The notes: generated by a model from the sequence alone, not told the origin. Positions 1 to 8,055 are shown, numbered from the stretch's first letter. The stretch is DNA of 8,671 nt from Candidatus Aenigmatarchaeota archaeon (GCA_018221065.1 JAAOXY010000040.1:1-8671); one strand, 5' to 3'. Numbers and translations are program-made.

Positions 1-3000
1 AATTCACCAACATAATATTCAATTCCACTTCCAGTATCACCAGGATTACTCCAACTATAATATGGACTATAATGTTCTGTTAATTTAGTTCCAGAGTGAG
101 ACTCATATATTTCTGGAGTGTTAGGAATACTATCATCAATATACAAAGTTGTGTTACCTATCTCACCAAGATTACCAGCGTTATCAACAGCTCTTACATA
201 AACAATATGTATTCCTTCAGATTGTGCAGGTGTTTCAAATGGTGATGTAACTTCTATCCAATCACCATAATTTATCATGTATTCATAATGATCTATTCCA
301 TTTACATCCAATACCGGACTCCATGATATTGTATGTTGTTTATCAGAAGCCCAATCCGATGGATCAGCATTTACAATTGGTGCTGGTGGTGCTGTTATAT
401 CAACAACACTTATTAATTTTTCATAATTGTTATTTGATTCATTGCTTTCGAATATTTTACCAGTTGAATCTGCCTTTATCTTTATATTATGATTACCATA
501 AGTAGCATTCCATTTTAATTTAACAGTATCTGATTTTGACTTTTCAATTGACACTTCTTCAGAATCTACTTTAAATCCATCAATTAATAATTCTACAATA
601 AAGTTATCTGCATCAGAATTTCCATTATTTGATAAACTCACATTAAATGTTCCTTCTTTCAAATCAGACAATACTTTAGGATTTATGTAGACTTCATCAA
701 TAGATATGTCAGCTGCATTACTATGAACTTTTATTGGAGTTTTCAAGATACTTTGCAAATTAGAAGTATCTATTGCTGTTATCTCAAGTAAATAATCCCC
801 TTCAGATGGTGCAGTTATTGTTCCTTTGTATACACTACCATCTAATGTTAACATTACTTCTTCGGATTTCAATAAAACTTTTGCTTCCTTTATACCAACA
901 TTATCTGTTATGTCTACAGATAATGAAACATCATCTCCTTCGTGTATTATTTCAGGCAAGTAATATACAGAATTTATTATTGGTGCAGTAACATCATAGG
1001 CAAATATGCTCTTTGATGCATTGTTATTTGTTTTATCTGTTTCGTTTATATTATTTTCAGGATCTAGAGATATCTTTATTGTTTGTACACCATAATTTGC
1101 TGTCCAGTTAAATTCAGTTGTTGTGTATGAATCAAGACCAACATCAATTTTATTTTCTATTGTATGTCTTCCAACATCAATTAACACAGTAACATTTTCA
1201 GCTTTGGTCTTTCCCATATTATGAACATTGAGACTAATAGTTTTACTAATTCCTGCTGATATTTCTCCTGTTATTATGTCAGAAGGATTTATTTTCAAGT
1301 CTGGTTCGATTCCATAAACATTAACGCTACCAGATTTACTTGTAGTTAAACCATCAATATCTGTTACTACAAGACTTATAGGGTATTTTCCAGCTGTGCT
1401 AGGAGATATAATTCCTTCATATAGACCGCTTGAAGGATTATATTTTATATCATATGTGCTGTCTAGCATTATCTTAACGGTATCAACACCAACATTATCT
1501 GAGACATTTGCTGATATTATTATGTTATCTCCAACATAGACACTTTCCGTGTAATTGAAACTATGTATCACAGGAGGTTCAGTATCTAATACATAAATTG
1601 ATCTAGTTGCATCATTATTTGATTCATCATATTCAGATATCTTATCTCCGGAATCAACAACAACTTTCAATTCATGACTTCCTTGTAAAGCATTCCATCT
1701 TAATTCTAATGAGGTATTCGATGTTCCTGTTAAACTAATAGTCTTGTTATCAACATTGACATCATCTACTTTCAGAGTAACAATAAAGTCTTCGGCTAAA
1801 CCATCACCATAGTTATATACAGTTGTGTTTACTTTGACAACATTTCCAGTTTCAGGTGCATTTGGTGTATATGATAAGTTACTGTCTAAAGATAGTTCGG
1901 GTTCCAATGAATATGTTTCTAATTTTTCAATTGCAGTTGCTTCAAGTGAAACAAAATCTTTTACTTTTATTAGTACATCATATATTCCTGCTGTTGGAGT
2001 ACTCACAGAAGTTTCATACAATTCAGACGTATTGTTGTATGTAAGAATATAATCTGTATCATCTAATTTTATTGTTACATTTTCAATTTGTACATTATCT
2101 TCAGCATCAACTTTGATTGTTATTGTTTTACCAGCTTCAACCGGATTAGGTGTAATATCAACTGAAATTATTTCTGGTGCTTCAGTATCATGTATCTCGT
2201 ATTGGAAATCTATATTTGATATTTCTAAAGTTCCTCTATCTTCAGAATAAAATGTTATTGGAACTAAGCAAACTGATTCTGTGCAAACATCATCAGTATA
2301 TTTTTGTATTTCATCTGAAAAGTCATCTGTTGTTTGTTTTTCTAAGTAATATCCTGAATAACTCCATTCAAAGTCTCCGTCTGTTGTTGCATCCATTTTA
2401 GGATTCTTTGGTTTATTCGGTACAATACATTCCCATTCATCCCAAGTACTAGTTTTATCACATATTTCTCCAGTATCACAATCTGAATCTTTTCCACAAT
2501 TCAATACATATACATTATCATGATCACCAACTCCCCATCCAGCCCAAGCAGTTGACCAATAACCACTTCTATAATCATAATCCCAACATTGGTAATATGC
2601 TTCAGGAATACCTTTTTTCGGTGCATTAGCAATAGAAAAACTTCCTGTTTTTGAAATTGAAGTTCCCGAACATCCACTACCATCACAACTTGGCCATGAA
2701 CCAGTTATTTTATAACTTGCTTTATCACCTTTACAATAATTATCAATTTTAAATTCTTTAACAAAATAAGTTCTCCAAACACCATCTATTTTGACATTTT
2801 GATAGTCACCCCTAGACCAAGGGGTATTCATCGCAGCTCTTGCATGTGCAGTAGCAGGTCCGTATGATTCTATATGTTCGTAACAATAAGCATAACCAGA
2901 TTGTGTACATGATGATCCACCAGTTATATCAAAATCAGTTTCTATTATTTTTTCCAGTGTTTCATTCGAATCTGAATCAAATCCATTATCACTTCCTTTA

Positions 3001-6000
3001 CCTTCTATTATTTTAGGTATTTCTATTTCTGGGGCTTCTTCTTCAGATTCTGTTGTAAGTGTTGAACTTGTTGATTTATCATTATTTTCTTTTCCAGTTA
3101 TGTCAAGTTCAGCAACCTTAACAGTTGCAGGTCTTATTATCTTTAAGTAAACTGTTTCATTTCTTCCACCAGTAGGGAATTTCAAATTCTTTACTGTAGC
3201 ACCGTCATTAAATATATTTGTTTTTATTTCACCAGCTGCAGCAATAACAATATTGGCAATAGTTTCATTTGTTACATTATGACTATCTGTTGCACTAAGT
3301 TTTATTTCATGTGTTCCTACAGACAAAGTTGATACCGAAAAAGATGAACCAGTATATAATTCACCGTCTAAACTAGATGACCACTTTAGAGAAGATGCAG
3401 GTATAGAACCATCTTCTAAATCATCCGCATATCCTGAAAAACTTACTGTGTCATCCTTTCGGAAGATTTTTCCAGATTCAGGATTACTTATTGTTATTTC
3501 AGGCGGTTTTGAAGTTATTATTATATTGAAATAAAGGTACGTACTTTTTCCATTACTGTTTGTTGTCTTTAATTTCATTAAGTGTTCTCCTATTGAAAGA
3601 GAACTTGTTGTTAGGTTTTCACTAGTACCAACATCTCCATCAATACTTGATATCCAAACCAATGAATCTCCAGTTAATTCACCATCTTCTGCATCTAAAC
3701 TTGTTCCTATTAATTCAACCGGATAACTATGTACAAAACTTTCCCCGTTTCTAGGATTTAGTAAAGATGCTATTGGATAACCAGCAGGATTTACAGTTAT
3801 CATTAATGAGTCTGTTTTTTGTAATCCGTGGCTATCTGTAACTATTACTTTTATTATGTGTGTTCCTTCTGATAATGAAGATATGTTTAATATTTTATCA
3901 GTACCAATGAAACCATCGATGTTAGATTCCCAAACAATAGAATTATTTGTAAGTACACCATCTTGTGGATCGCTTGCTGTACAATTAAATATTACAGGAT
4001 AACCAAAGAATGCCTGGGTATTATTTTTAGGATTATCAATTGATACGATAGGAGTTCCTTCTTCTATTTCTATTTCAATATTAGAAGTTGTTGTGAATCC
4101 CGAACTATCAATACTTGTAAGACTTATTACATGTTTTCCAACTGATAGATCATTTATTTCAAAACTTGTACCATTTCCAATACTATCATCAGTATCAGAT
4201 TCCCAAACCAATGAATCTCCAGTTAATTCACCATCTTCTTGATCAGATGCATAACCTTTGAAATAAATTACAGCTCCTTCTGCAAACAATTCTGTTCTTG
4301 GTGATTCTATTCTTGAAGAAGGATAACCAGCAGGTCTTATTACAATGCCAATTTGTTCACTTGTAGAATGATTTTCATAATCTTCTGCAGTTAATGTTAT
4401 TATATGTGTTCCTTCTGACAATGAATCTATTTTTAATGATTCACCATTACCTATTGCACCATCTAAACTAGATTCCCACACTATTGAATCATTTACTAAC
4501 ATACCATCTTGTGGATCTATTCCCATTCCAAAGAACTCTATTTCTTCACCATAGGAGAACATTTGTCCATCTAAAGGATTGTTTATTTCTACTGTTGGGT
4601 ATGCAGACAGAATAGTTATGTTTTTCAAAATGAAATTATTAAATTCATTTGTTTCCTTCACTCTACTGTAAGGATCTATTAAAACATGTATTCTATGTTC
4701 ACCTATTAAATCAGAATTCATAGAAATTTCTATTTTAGTTGATTCATCAGATGCTATATTAGTTATTGTTTTTGTTGATATTAATTCCATTTTTTTGTAT
4801 CCATTAGGATATGTGTATTCGTCATAAATATGTGTTTTAAAACTTCCAGAGTTTTCATTACCATCGTTCCTTATCATTGCATTTATGTTAAATGTATCTT
4901 CTGTTGATGGTTTAGTTTCTGAGAACCAAATTGCATTTGATTTTAAATCTGGTCCGTCAATTTCAATTGTACTACCTATGTAATAATCATCACCATCTGT
5001 TGCATATTCATCTACCATAGCCCGATTTATTATTTCATTCATCTCATCGCTAAGATTTCCTATAACTTCCGGAGGTATTGAACTTAACATTACTCCTCCA
5101 CGCCATGTCCAATCACAAGTTTCACCATGGAAACCGCACGGTGCACTTTGACTATAAAGATATTGCCATGCTTGTTCATTCCAGTAATCTATATTAAAAG
5201 ATGGGCTTGAATAAAGTCCTGTTATGTTCTTTGAATTTATATTATCGCCAAAAGGAATATTTCTTCTATCACCATCTTTATACCATTGAGCTATTGCTAG
5301 TGAAGCATAAGCACTTCTAAGATCTTGATATTTTGGATGATTGTTGACAAGATCTTTTGTTACAGGAGTTATTCTTTCTCTATGTCTTGATATATATTCA
5401 TCTCTAAAGTTCATCATTCTTCCGAAAAGATATTCTTCAGCTTCTTCATTTAATCCGTAAGAATCTAATCCTGGAAGAGATACAGCATCCATTGTTACAC
5501 TTACATCCATCTTAGAATTTTCTATAAAGATATAACAATCTGTTCCATTAACTTCAAAATATTCTGGGTGTATCCAAGTTCTCAAAATAGTGTGCGGTAC
5601 TGAATTAAATCCTTTTGAATTTAGATAACTCCAATAAGGACCACCCTTTATATCATCTATCCAATATTGTGCCATCTCTTTGTCGAGTTTCTTTTGTTCT
5701 GAACTTGCAAATTGATCAAACTTTAATTTTACATCAGCATCGAGCATAACTCTTGCTGTTTCTGTTTCTCTAAATGTTTCATCTATTCTTTCAACAGATC
5801 CCTTGTATCCACCAGAACCATCTGGTACTATATCCATTGTAATCCATTGTTCATGATCTGGTATTACAAGACCAGTCATAAAATCATTTACAGCATGATT
5901 TCTTTCTTCTGAAAGATTTAATATAACATCGCCCGAACCTGCTTCTTCTCCTTTTAACGCAAATACAAATCCTTCATCTTGTTCAGAACAAGTAGAAATA

Positions 6001-7694
6001 TAATTTAAATTCAAATCAGTAAAATCTATTCCACTTTCATCTGTATCATTCATATTTTTCGACAATTTTTTAGTAATAATTTCAAAGGCTACTTCATCTT
6101 CTACTTCTGTTCCATAAATTTCTATTAACCAGTCACCATTCATTGGGTCAAGAGCAACAAGACCGTCTTCTAATCTAGGATTTTCAATTTCTTGTCTAAA
6201 ACTTCCATCTGGTGATATTAAACTCAATTTAAGTTCATCATCAGTATCCCAATCAATTGATACTTTTATTTTATCTTCGCCAGTTATAGTTAAATTGCTT
6301 CTCCAAATATCATTATCATAAACAAATGCATCTAATGTATCACCAACTTTCATTTTATGAAAATGAGAATAGATTGCTTTGTAGACATCTATTCTTGGAA
6401 AAGTATTACCATCAGATGTAACATCTCTACCAGTTTCAGCTAGAACTTCTCTTATCTCATCAATATCTGCATCAATATCATTTTCTTCCAAATATTCATT
6501 TATCAATGCAATTGAACCAGATACATGTGGAGCAGCAAAAGAGGTACCATGTGCTACCGCCCACCCACCACCAGCTCTAGTTGATGTTATATCTTCACCA
6601 GGAGCAAGAACTTCAAGAAAATCTGGTCTATTAGTTTCATCCGTAACTTCATCTATATTATCCCCATTGTCAAAAACAGAACCAACAGAAATAACCTCTC
6701 TTATACAAGCTGGTGCAGCCATAGCATTTGTTCTATGTTCATTACCAGATGAAGCTACAACAGCTATTCCATTATCAACAGCAGCTTCTACTGCTCTATT
6801 CCAAGCACCTACTCTGCCATCACAAGCACTTGTGTACATATCATCAGTTCCAATGCTCATACTTATTATGTCTATTTCTAAATCTTCACTATTATCAACG
6901 CACCATTCAATAGCTCTTGTTATTACTCCCAAATTTTCAAATCTATTATTTTCGTCTAGAGCTTTTACTGCAACTATTTTTGAGTCTGGTGCAACACTTC
7001 TGTATGTAGGATGACCTTCAGCAGCAAGTATTCCTGTAACAAAAGTACCATGCCAGTTTTCATCCATTGGGTCATCGTCTCTATTATCAACATCACGACC
7101 ACCTATAACTTTTTCACAAGTTCCATTCAAGAAAGTCTCAGTATCACAATCTCCCAAATTAGGATGTCCATAATCAACACCTGTATCTATTACACAGATG
7201 ACCTGACCATCTCCTGATAATGATGTTCTTTCACCAATAGAATCATGCACTTTGTCAGCATGTATTATAGGAAGAGATTGGAATGTGTGTCCACCACCAG
7301 AAACTTCATTAGTTTCTATAGAAACAACACGTGGATCTTTACGCAGTTTTTCAAAACCTTCTTTTGTTATATTTCCGGAGAAACCATTGAATATCTTATA
7401 TTTGTGTTCAAGCTGAAAATCTGAGTCATCTAATGTAGAAAGAATAGAATTTTCCATAACCTCAAATTCTGAAACACGAGTAGAATATACCTTAGCATTT
7501 TTCCCAAAAGACTTAGGTTCGTATTTAGTTGATTCTGATTCATCTAACAAAACAGTTACGGAAATTAATGATTTATTTTCAAAAGAATCATAAATTTCAT
7601 CTTCAAGTTTGGTATCATACATTTCTGCAGATACTAACCCAGATAAAAGTACTATAGATAAAAATATTGACATTACAATAATATTTCTATTCAT
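1..7694 (-). CDS. Giant secreted subtilisin-like (S8) serine protease with Ig-like and CARDB repeats, 3' end outside window
   Basis: The frame is open from the ATG at 7694 to the left edge: 2564 codons, no stop. Residues 1-23 form a signal peptide (basic start, hydrophobic run, V-S-A before Glu24). Residues 24 to about 150 resemble an I9-type propeptide. The S8 core follows, with Asp170 in DTG, His215 in HGT, oxyanion Asn318 in SSGNE and Ser385 in GTSFAAP, so the enzyme looks catalytically intact. Next come a jelly-roll-like domain (448-545), an unrecognised domain (546-913), a CARDB-like domain (914-1031), five Ig-like repeats (1032-1488), a linker and Cys-rich region (1489-1835), three Ig/CARDB pairs (1836-2431) and an FN3/Ig-like domain. 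The start is supported by GGAGGG eight bases upstream and by overlap with the preceding gene. The protein is probably exported and either cell-attached or adhesive; a C-terminal anchor cannot be seen. Its substrate is unknown. It is far longer than ordinary subtilases. Confidence 0.95.
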   Translation of the reverse strand, partial: MNRNIIVMSIFLSIVLLSGLVSAEMYDTKLEDEIYDSFENKSLISVTVLLDESESTKYEPKSFGKNAKVYSTRVSEFEVMENSILSTLDDSDFQLEHKYKIFNGFSGNITKEGFEKLRKDPRVVSIETNEVSGGGHTFQSLPIIHADKVHDSIGERTSLSGDGQVICVIDTGVDYGHPNLGDCDTETFLNGTCEKVIGGRDVDNRDDDPMDENWHGTFVTGILAAEGHPTYRSVAPDSKIVAVKALDENNRFENLGVITRAIEWCVDNSEDLEIDIISMSIGTDDMYTSACDGRVGAWNRAVEAAVDNGIAVVASSGNEHRTNAMAAPACIREVISVGSVFDNGDNIDEVTDETNRPDFLEVLAPGEDITSTRAGGGWAVAHGTSFAAPHVSGSIALINEYLEENDIDADIDEIREVLAETGRDVTSDGNTFPRIDVYKAIYSHFHKMKVGDTLDAFVYDNDIWRSNLTITGEDKIKVSIDWDTDDELKLSLISPDGSFRQEIENPRLEDGLVALDPMNGDWLIEIYGTEVEDEVAFEIITKKLSKNMNDTDESGIDFTDLNLNYISTCSEQDEGFVFALKGEEAGSGDVILNLSEERNHAVNDFMTGLVIPDHEQWITMDIVPDGSGGYKGSVERIDETFRETETARVMLDADVKLKFDQFASSEQKKLDKEMAQYWIDDIKGGPYWSYLNSKGFNSVPHTILRTWIHPEYFEVNGTDCYIFIENSKMDVSVTMDAVSLPGLDSYGLNEEAEEYLFGRMMNFRDEYISRHRERITPVTKDLVNNHPKYQDLRSAYASLAIAQWYKDGDRRNIPFGDNINSKNITGLYSSPSFNIDYWNEQAWQYLYSQSAPCGFHGETCDWTWRGGVMLSSIPPEVIGNLSDEMNEIINRAMVDEYATDGDDYYIGSTIEIDGPDLKSNAIWFSETKPSTEDTFNINAMIRNDGNENSGSFKTHIYDEYTYPNGYKKMELISTKTITNIASDESTKIEISMNSDLIGEHRIHVLIDPYSRVKETNEFNNFILKNITILSAYPTVEINNPLDGQMFSYGEEIEFFGMGIDPQDGMLVNDSIVWESSLDGAIGNGESLKIDSLSEGTHIITLTAEDYENHSTSEQIGIVIRPAGYPSSRIESPRTELFAEGAVIYFKGYASDQEDGELTGDSLVWESDTDDSIGNGTSFEINDLSVGKHVISLTSIDSSGFTTTSNIEIEIEEGTPIVSIDNPKNNTQAFFGYPVIFNCTASDPQDGVLTNNSIVWESNIDGFIGTDKILNISSLSEGTHIIKVIVTDSHGLQKTDSLMITVNPAGYPIASLLNPRNGESFVHSYPVELIGTSLDAEDGELTGDSLVWISSIDGDVGTSENLTTSSLSIGEHLMKLKTTNSNGKSTYLYFNIIITSKPPEITISNPESGKIFRKDDTVSFSGYADDLEDGSIPASSLKWSSSLDGELYTGSSFSVSTLSVGTHEIKLSATDSHNVTNETIANIVIAAAGEIKTNIFNDGATVKNLKFPTGGRNETVYLKIIRPATVKVAELDITGKENNDKSTSSTLTTESEEEAPEIEIPKIIEGKGSDNGFDSDSNETLEKIIETDFDITGGSSCTQSGYAYCYEHIESYGPATAHARAAMNTPWSRGDYQNVKIDGVWRTYFVKEFKIDNYCKGDKASYKITGSWPSCDGSGCSGTSISKTGSFSIANAPKKGIPEAYYQCWDYDYRSGYWSTAWAGWGVGDHDNVYVLNCGKDSDCDTGEICDKTSTWDEWECIVPNKPKNPKMDATTDGDFEWSYSGYYLEKQTTDDFSDEIQKYTDDVCTESVCLVPITFYSEDRGTLEISNIDFQYEIHDTEAPEIISVDITPNPVEAGKTITIKVDAEDNVQIENVTIKLDDTDYILTYNNTSELYETSVSTPTAGIYDVLIKVKDFVSLEATAIEKLETYSLEPELSLDSNLSYTPNAPETGNVVKVNTTVYNYGDGLAEDFIVTLKVDDVNVDNKTISLTGTSNTSLELRWNALQGSHELKVVVDSGDKISEYDESNNDATRSIYVLDTEPPVIHSFNYTESVYVGDNIIISANVSDNVGVDTVKIMLDSTYDIKYNPSSGLYEGIISPSTAGKYPISLVVTDIDGLTTSKSGSVNVYGIEPDLKINPSDIITGEISAGISKTISLNVHNMGKTKAENVTVLIDVGRHTIENKIDVGLDSYTTTEFNWTANYGVQTIKISLDPENNINETDKTNNNASKSIFAYDVTAPIINSVYYLPEIIHEGDDVSLSVDITDNVGIKEAKVLLKSEEVMLTLDGSVYKGTITAPSEGDYLLEITAIDTSNLQSILKTPIKVHSNAADISIDEVYINPKVLSDLKEGTFNVSLSNNGNSDADNFIVELLIDGFKVDSEEVSIEKSKSDTVKLKWNATYGNHNIKIKADSTGKIFESNESNNNYEKLISVVDITAPPAPIVNADPSDWASDKQHTISWSPVLDVNGIDHYEYMINYGDWIEVTSPFETPAQSEGIHIVYVRAVDNAGNLGEIGNTTLYIDDSIPNTPEIYESHSGTKLTEHYSPYYSWSNPGDTGSGIEYYVGE
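3..401 (-). other. FN3/Ig-like domain and start of a further module, cut by window edge (residues 2432-2564)
   Basis: After DITAPPAP there is a domain with HTISWSPV, a Y-E-Y-M-I strand, and AQSEGIHIVYVRAVDNAGN, a pattern common in bacterial and archaeal Ig-like/FN3-like repeats that end in V-D-x-A-G-N. A new module begins at about residue 2520 (DDSIPNTPEI) and contains WSNPGDTGSGIEYY. The reading frame then leaves the window, so the true C-terminus and any membrane or wall anchor are unseen. Confidence 0.7.
402..2189 (-). repeat. Three alternating Ig-like + CARDB module pairs (residues 1836-2431)
   Basis: Ig-like modules start at residues 1836, 2037 and 2234, each opening with D-x-x-[AP]-P and containing a D-N-V-x turn. 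CARDB modules start at about 1931, 2130 and 2327, each with an internal N-x-G turn, a closing W-x-A/W-N-A strand with G-x-[HQ], and then [EK]-x-x-E-x-[DN]-x-x-N-N. The composite unit is about 195-200 residues, so this second array is distinct from the 91-residue array upstream. Such alternation is common in long extracellular archaeal and bacterial adhesive stalks. Confidence 0.8.
2190..3230 (-). other. Acidic Ser/Thr linker and Cys-rich region of the protease (residues about 1489-1835)
   Basis: The Ig-like array is followed by a short beta segment and a low-complexity linker (KSTSSTLTTESEEEAPEIE). A Cys-, Trp- and Tyr-rich domain then starts near Cys1596. It includes SWPSCDGSGCSG, YYQCWDYDYRSG and a compact motif from Cys1733 to Cys1756 of the form C-G-K-D-S-D-C-D-x-G-E-x-C...C. 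That motif is typical of small disulfide-bonded modules in secreted proteins, so this part probably folds outside the cell with several disulfides. Two more Cys (VCTESVC) precede the next Ig-like module. I cannot assign a named family or ligand. Confidence 0.6.
3654..3690 (-). repeat. 37-bp exact direct repeat, copy in Ig-like unit 4
   Basis: This stretch is identical over 37 bases to 4203-4239 in Ig-like unit 2, and differs at the first base on either side. It encodes the EDGELTGDSLVW segment. The two copies are 549 bp apart, exactly 183 codons, which is two repeat units. Identity at synonymous positions points to a recent duplication or gene conversion inside the array. Confidence 0.9.
4203..4239 (-). 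repeat. 37-bp exact direct repeat, copy in Ig-like unit 2
   Basis: Partner of the copy at 3654-3690 in Ig-like unit 4. Both encode EDGELTGDSLVW with the same codons, while the flanking parts of the two units have diverged. Confidence 0.9.
4602..4955 (-). other. CARDB-like adhesion domain (residues about 914-1031)
   Basis: The segment starts GPDLKSNAIWF, contains INAMIRNDGNENSG and ends with VKETNEFNNF. These match the CARDB pattern: an N-terminal D-L strand, an internal x-N-x-G turn, and a closing E-x-x-E-x-N-N-x strand. CARDB domains are Ig-like modules common in extracellular proteins of archaea and bacteria and are thought to act in adhesion. Here it introduces the long repeat-rich stalk. 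Confidence 0.65.
4956..6058 (-). other. Large domain of unknown function inside the protease (residues about 546-913)
   Basis: This stretch of some 370 residues has no enzyme motif I can name. It is mixed alpha/beta, more helical and charged than the rest of the protein. Its best-defined block is PKYQDLRSAYASLAIAQWYK with Trp804, preceded by VTKDLVNNH and followed by a region ending in W-R-G-G-V (864-868). From memory, similar P-x-Y-x-x-L-R...A-x-W-Y-K blocks occur in other large secreted proteins of uncultivated microbes, but I cannot verify this here. It lies between the jelly-roll-like domain and the first CARDB-like domain, so it may help shape substrate access or mediate binding. Confidence 0.5.
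6059..6353 (-). other. Beta-sandwich (PPC/P-domain-like) module after the protease core (residues about 448-545)
   Basis: The segment begins MKVGDTLDAFVYD and continues with short alternating beta strands, a central ISPDG turn, and a NGDWLIEIYGTE motif near the end. This pattern is typical of the jelly-roll domains (P-domain or pre-peptidase C-terminal type) that follow S8 cores in secreted subtilases. In relatives such modules help stabilise the enzyme or bind substrate. I see the motif pattern only; the choice between PPC and P-domain is uncertain. Confidence 0.55.
6360..7232 (-). other. S8 subtilase catalytic domain (residues about 155-445)
   Basis: This part of the giant protein carries all four hallmark subtilase positions in the normal order: D170 (VIDTGVDYGHP), H215 (NWHGTFVTGILAAEG), N318 (ASSGNEHRTN) and S385 (HGTSFAAPHVSG). 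The spacing is normal for the family, so hydrolysis of peptide bonds by the Asp-His-Ser triad is expected. Several Cys residues in the core (for example around DCDTE and NGTCEK) could form disulfides in the extracellular environment. The domain is preceded by a signal peptide and a propeptide with a plausible beta-alpha-beta-beta-alpha-beta order, ending near a Gly-rich junction (SGGGH) that is a reasonable autoprocessing site. Confidence 0.93.
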
Positions 7695-8055
7695 TTCCAC
7701 CACCCTCCAAATAATTTAATTCTACAAAATCAACTATGCTATTTTTCTCAAGTTTACAAATCCATTCTGCTTCATTTCCAGATCCGATATTTATAATAAT
7801 CCATTTATTAGAACCAGATTCAATAATTGTAAAATTATTTTCATTTACAAATTCGTTTATTTCAAATTCTGAAATTTCAAGACCAAATCCTATTATTATC
7901 TCACCATTTGATGAACTTAGTGTATAGTTATTTTTATCTAATATACACTCACGTGTTTTCACATAATCAAAAGAAAATGATAGAATCAAGCAGAAAATAC
8001 CTATAGATAATAAAATTATAATTCCTTTATCTATATTTTTATTAACCAATTTCAT
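7687..8055 (-). CDS. Membrane-anchored subtilisin propeptide-like protein (122 aa)
   Basis: From the ATG at 8055 this encodes 122 residues. Residues 11-29 are a hydrophobic membrane segment after a short Lys-containing N-terminus, placing the rest outside the cell. Residues 51-116 read as beta (GEIIIGF), helix (SEFEINEFVNENN), beta (TIIESGS), beta (KWIIINI), helix (NEAEWICKLEKNS), beta (VDFVELNY). That order and the final V-x-x-V-E-x-N resemble the I9/fervidolysin-type propeptides of subtilases, which act as folding chaperones and inhibitors. Cys37 and Cys100 could pair. The stop codon overlaps the start of the S8 protease gene by 8 bases, so the two are almost certainly co-translated. I infer a trans-acting chaperone or inhibitor of that protease. 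An upstream TTG could extend the frame to 163 residues, but that part overlaps the RNA-like leader. The chosen ATG has only a weak GGGG ribosome site close by. Confidence 0.8.
   Translation of the reverse strand: MKLVNKNIDKGIIILLSIGIFCLILSFSFDYVKTRECILDKNNYTLSSSNGEIIIGFGLEISEFEINEFVNENNFTIIESGSNKWIIINIGSGNEAEWICKLEKNSIVDFVELNYLEGGGNE
7703..7708 (-). promoter_or_regulatory. Shine-Dalgarno site for the giant protease
   Basis: GGAGGG on the minus strand ends eight bases before the ATG at 7694. It lies inside the last codons of the upstream gene, which fits translational coupling and decides the start codon of the protease. Confidence 0.8.

Larger units (their letters stand above)
3231..4601 (-). 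repeat. Five tandem Ig-like repeats of 90-92 residues in the protease (residues 1032-1488)
   Basis: Five units begin at residues 1032, 1124, 1214, 1306 and 1397. Each has the layout: N-P near the start, D-x-x-D-G (DPQDG, DQEDG, DPQDG, DAEDG, DLEDG), S-[IL]-x-W-x-S, a D-G or D-D turn, L-S-x-G-x-H, and a closing D-S-x-G-like strand. Four of the five junctions contain a P-A-G, E-E-G or A-A-G tail. This is an Ig/PKD-type beta sandwich array, a stalk or adhesive arm rather than a catalytic part. Many units carry N-x-S/T sequons, so they may be glycosylated. Confidence 0.85.

Noticed and set aside
1825..2052. Plus-strand open frames opposite the Ig/CARDB region (also 323-505, 773-991, 2177-2401)
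   Set aside because: Low-complexity Leu/Gln/His/Tyr-rich translations produced by antisense reading of AT-rich repeats; no ribosome sites or recognisable motifs.
2501..2686. 61-codon minus-strand frame inside the Cys-rich region
   Set aside because: It is out of frame with the giant protease, which is intact through this stretch.
2897..2930. C-T-Q-S-G-Y-A-Y-C in the giant protease, similar to the peptide core C-K-S-A-G-Y-C
   Set aside because: Spacing and residues differ and it sits in a Cys-, Tyr- and Ser-rich domain, so the likeness is most simply chance.
3231..4601. CRISPR-like or intergenic repeat array
   Set aside because: The repeats are about 275 bp, degenerate and in frame; they are protein-domain repeats.
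6667..7014. 115-codon plus-strand open frame
   Set aside because: It lies opposite the S8 catalytic domain, whose residues are clearly under selection. The plus-strand translation is a Ser/Thr/Leu-rich antisense shadow with no plausible start context.
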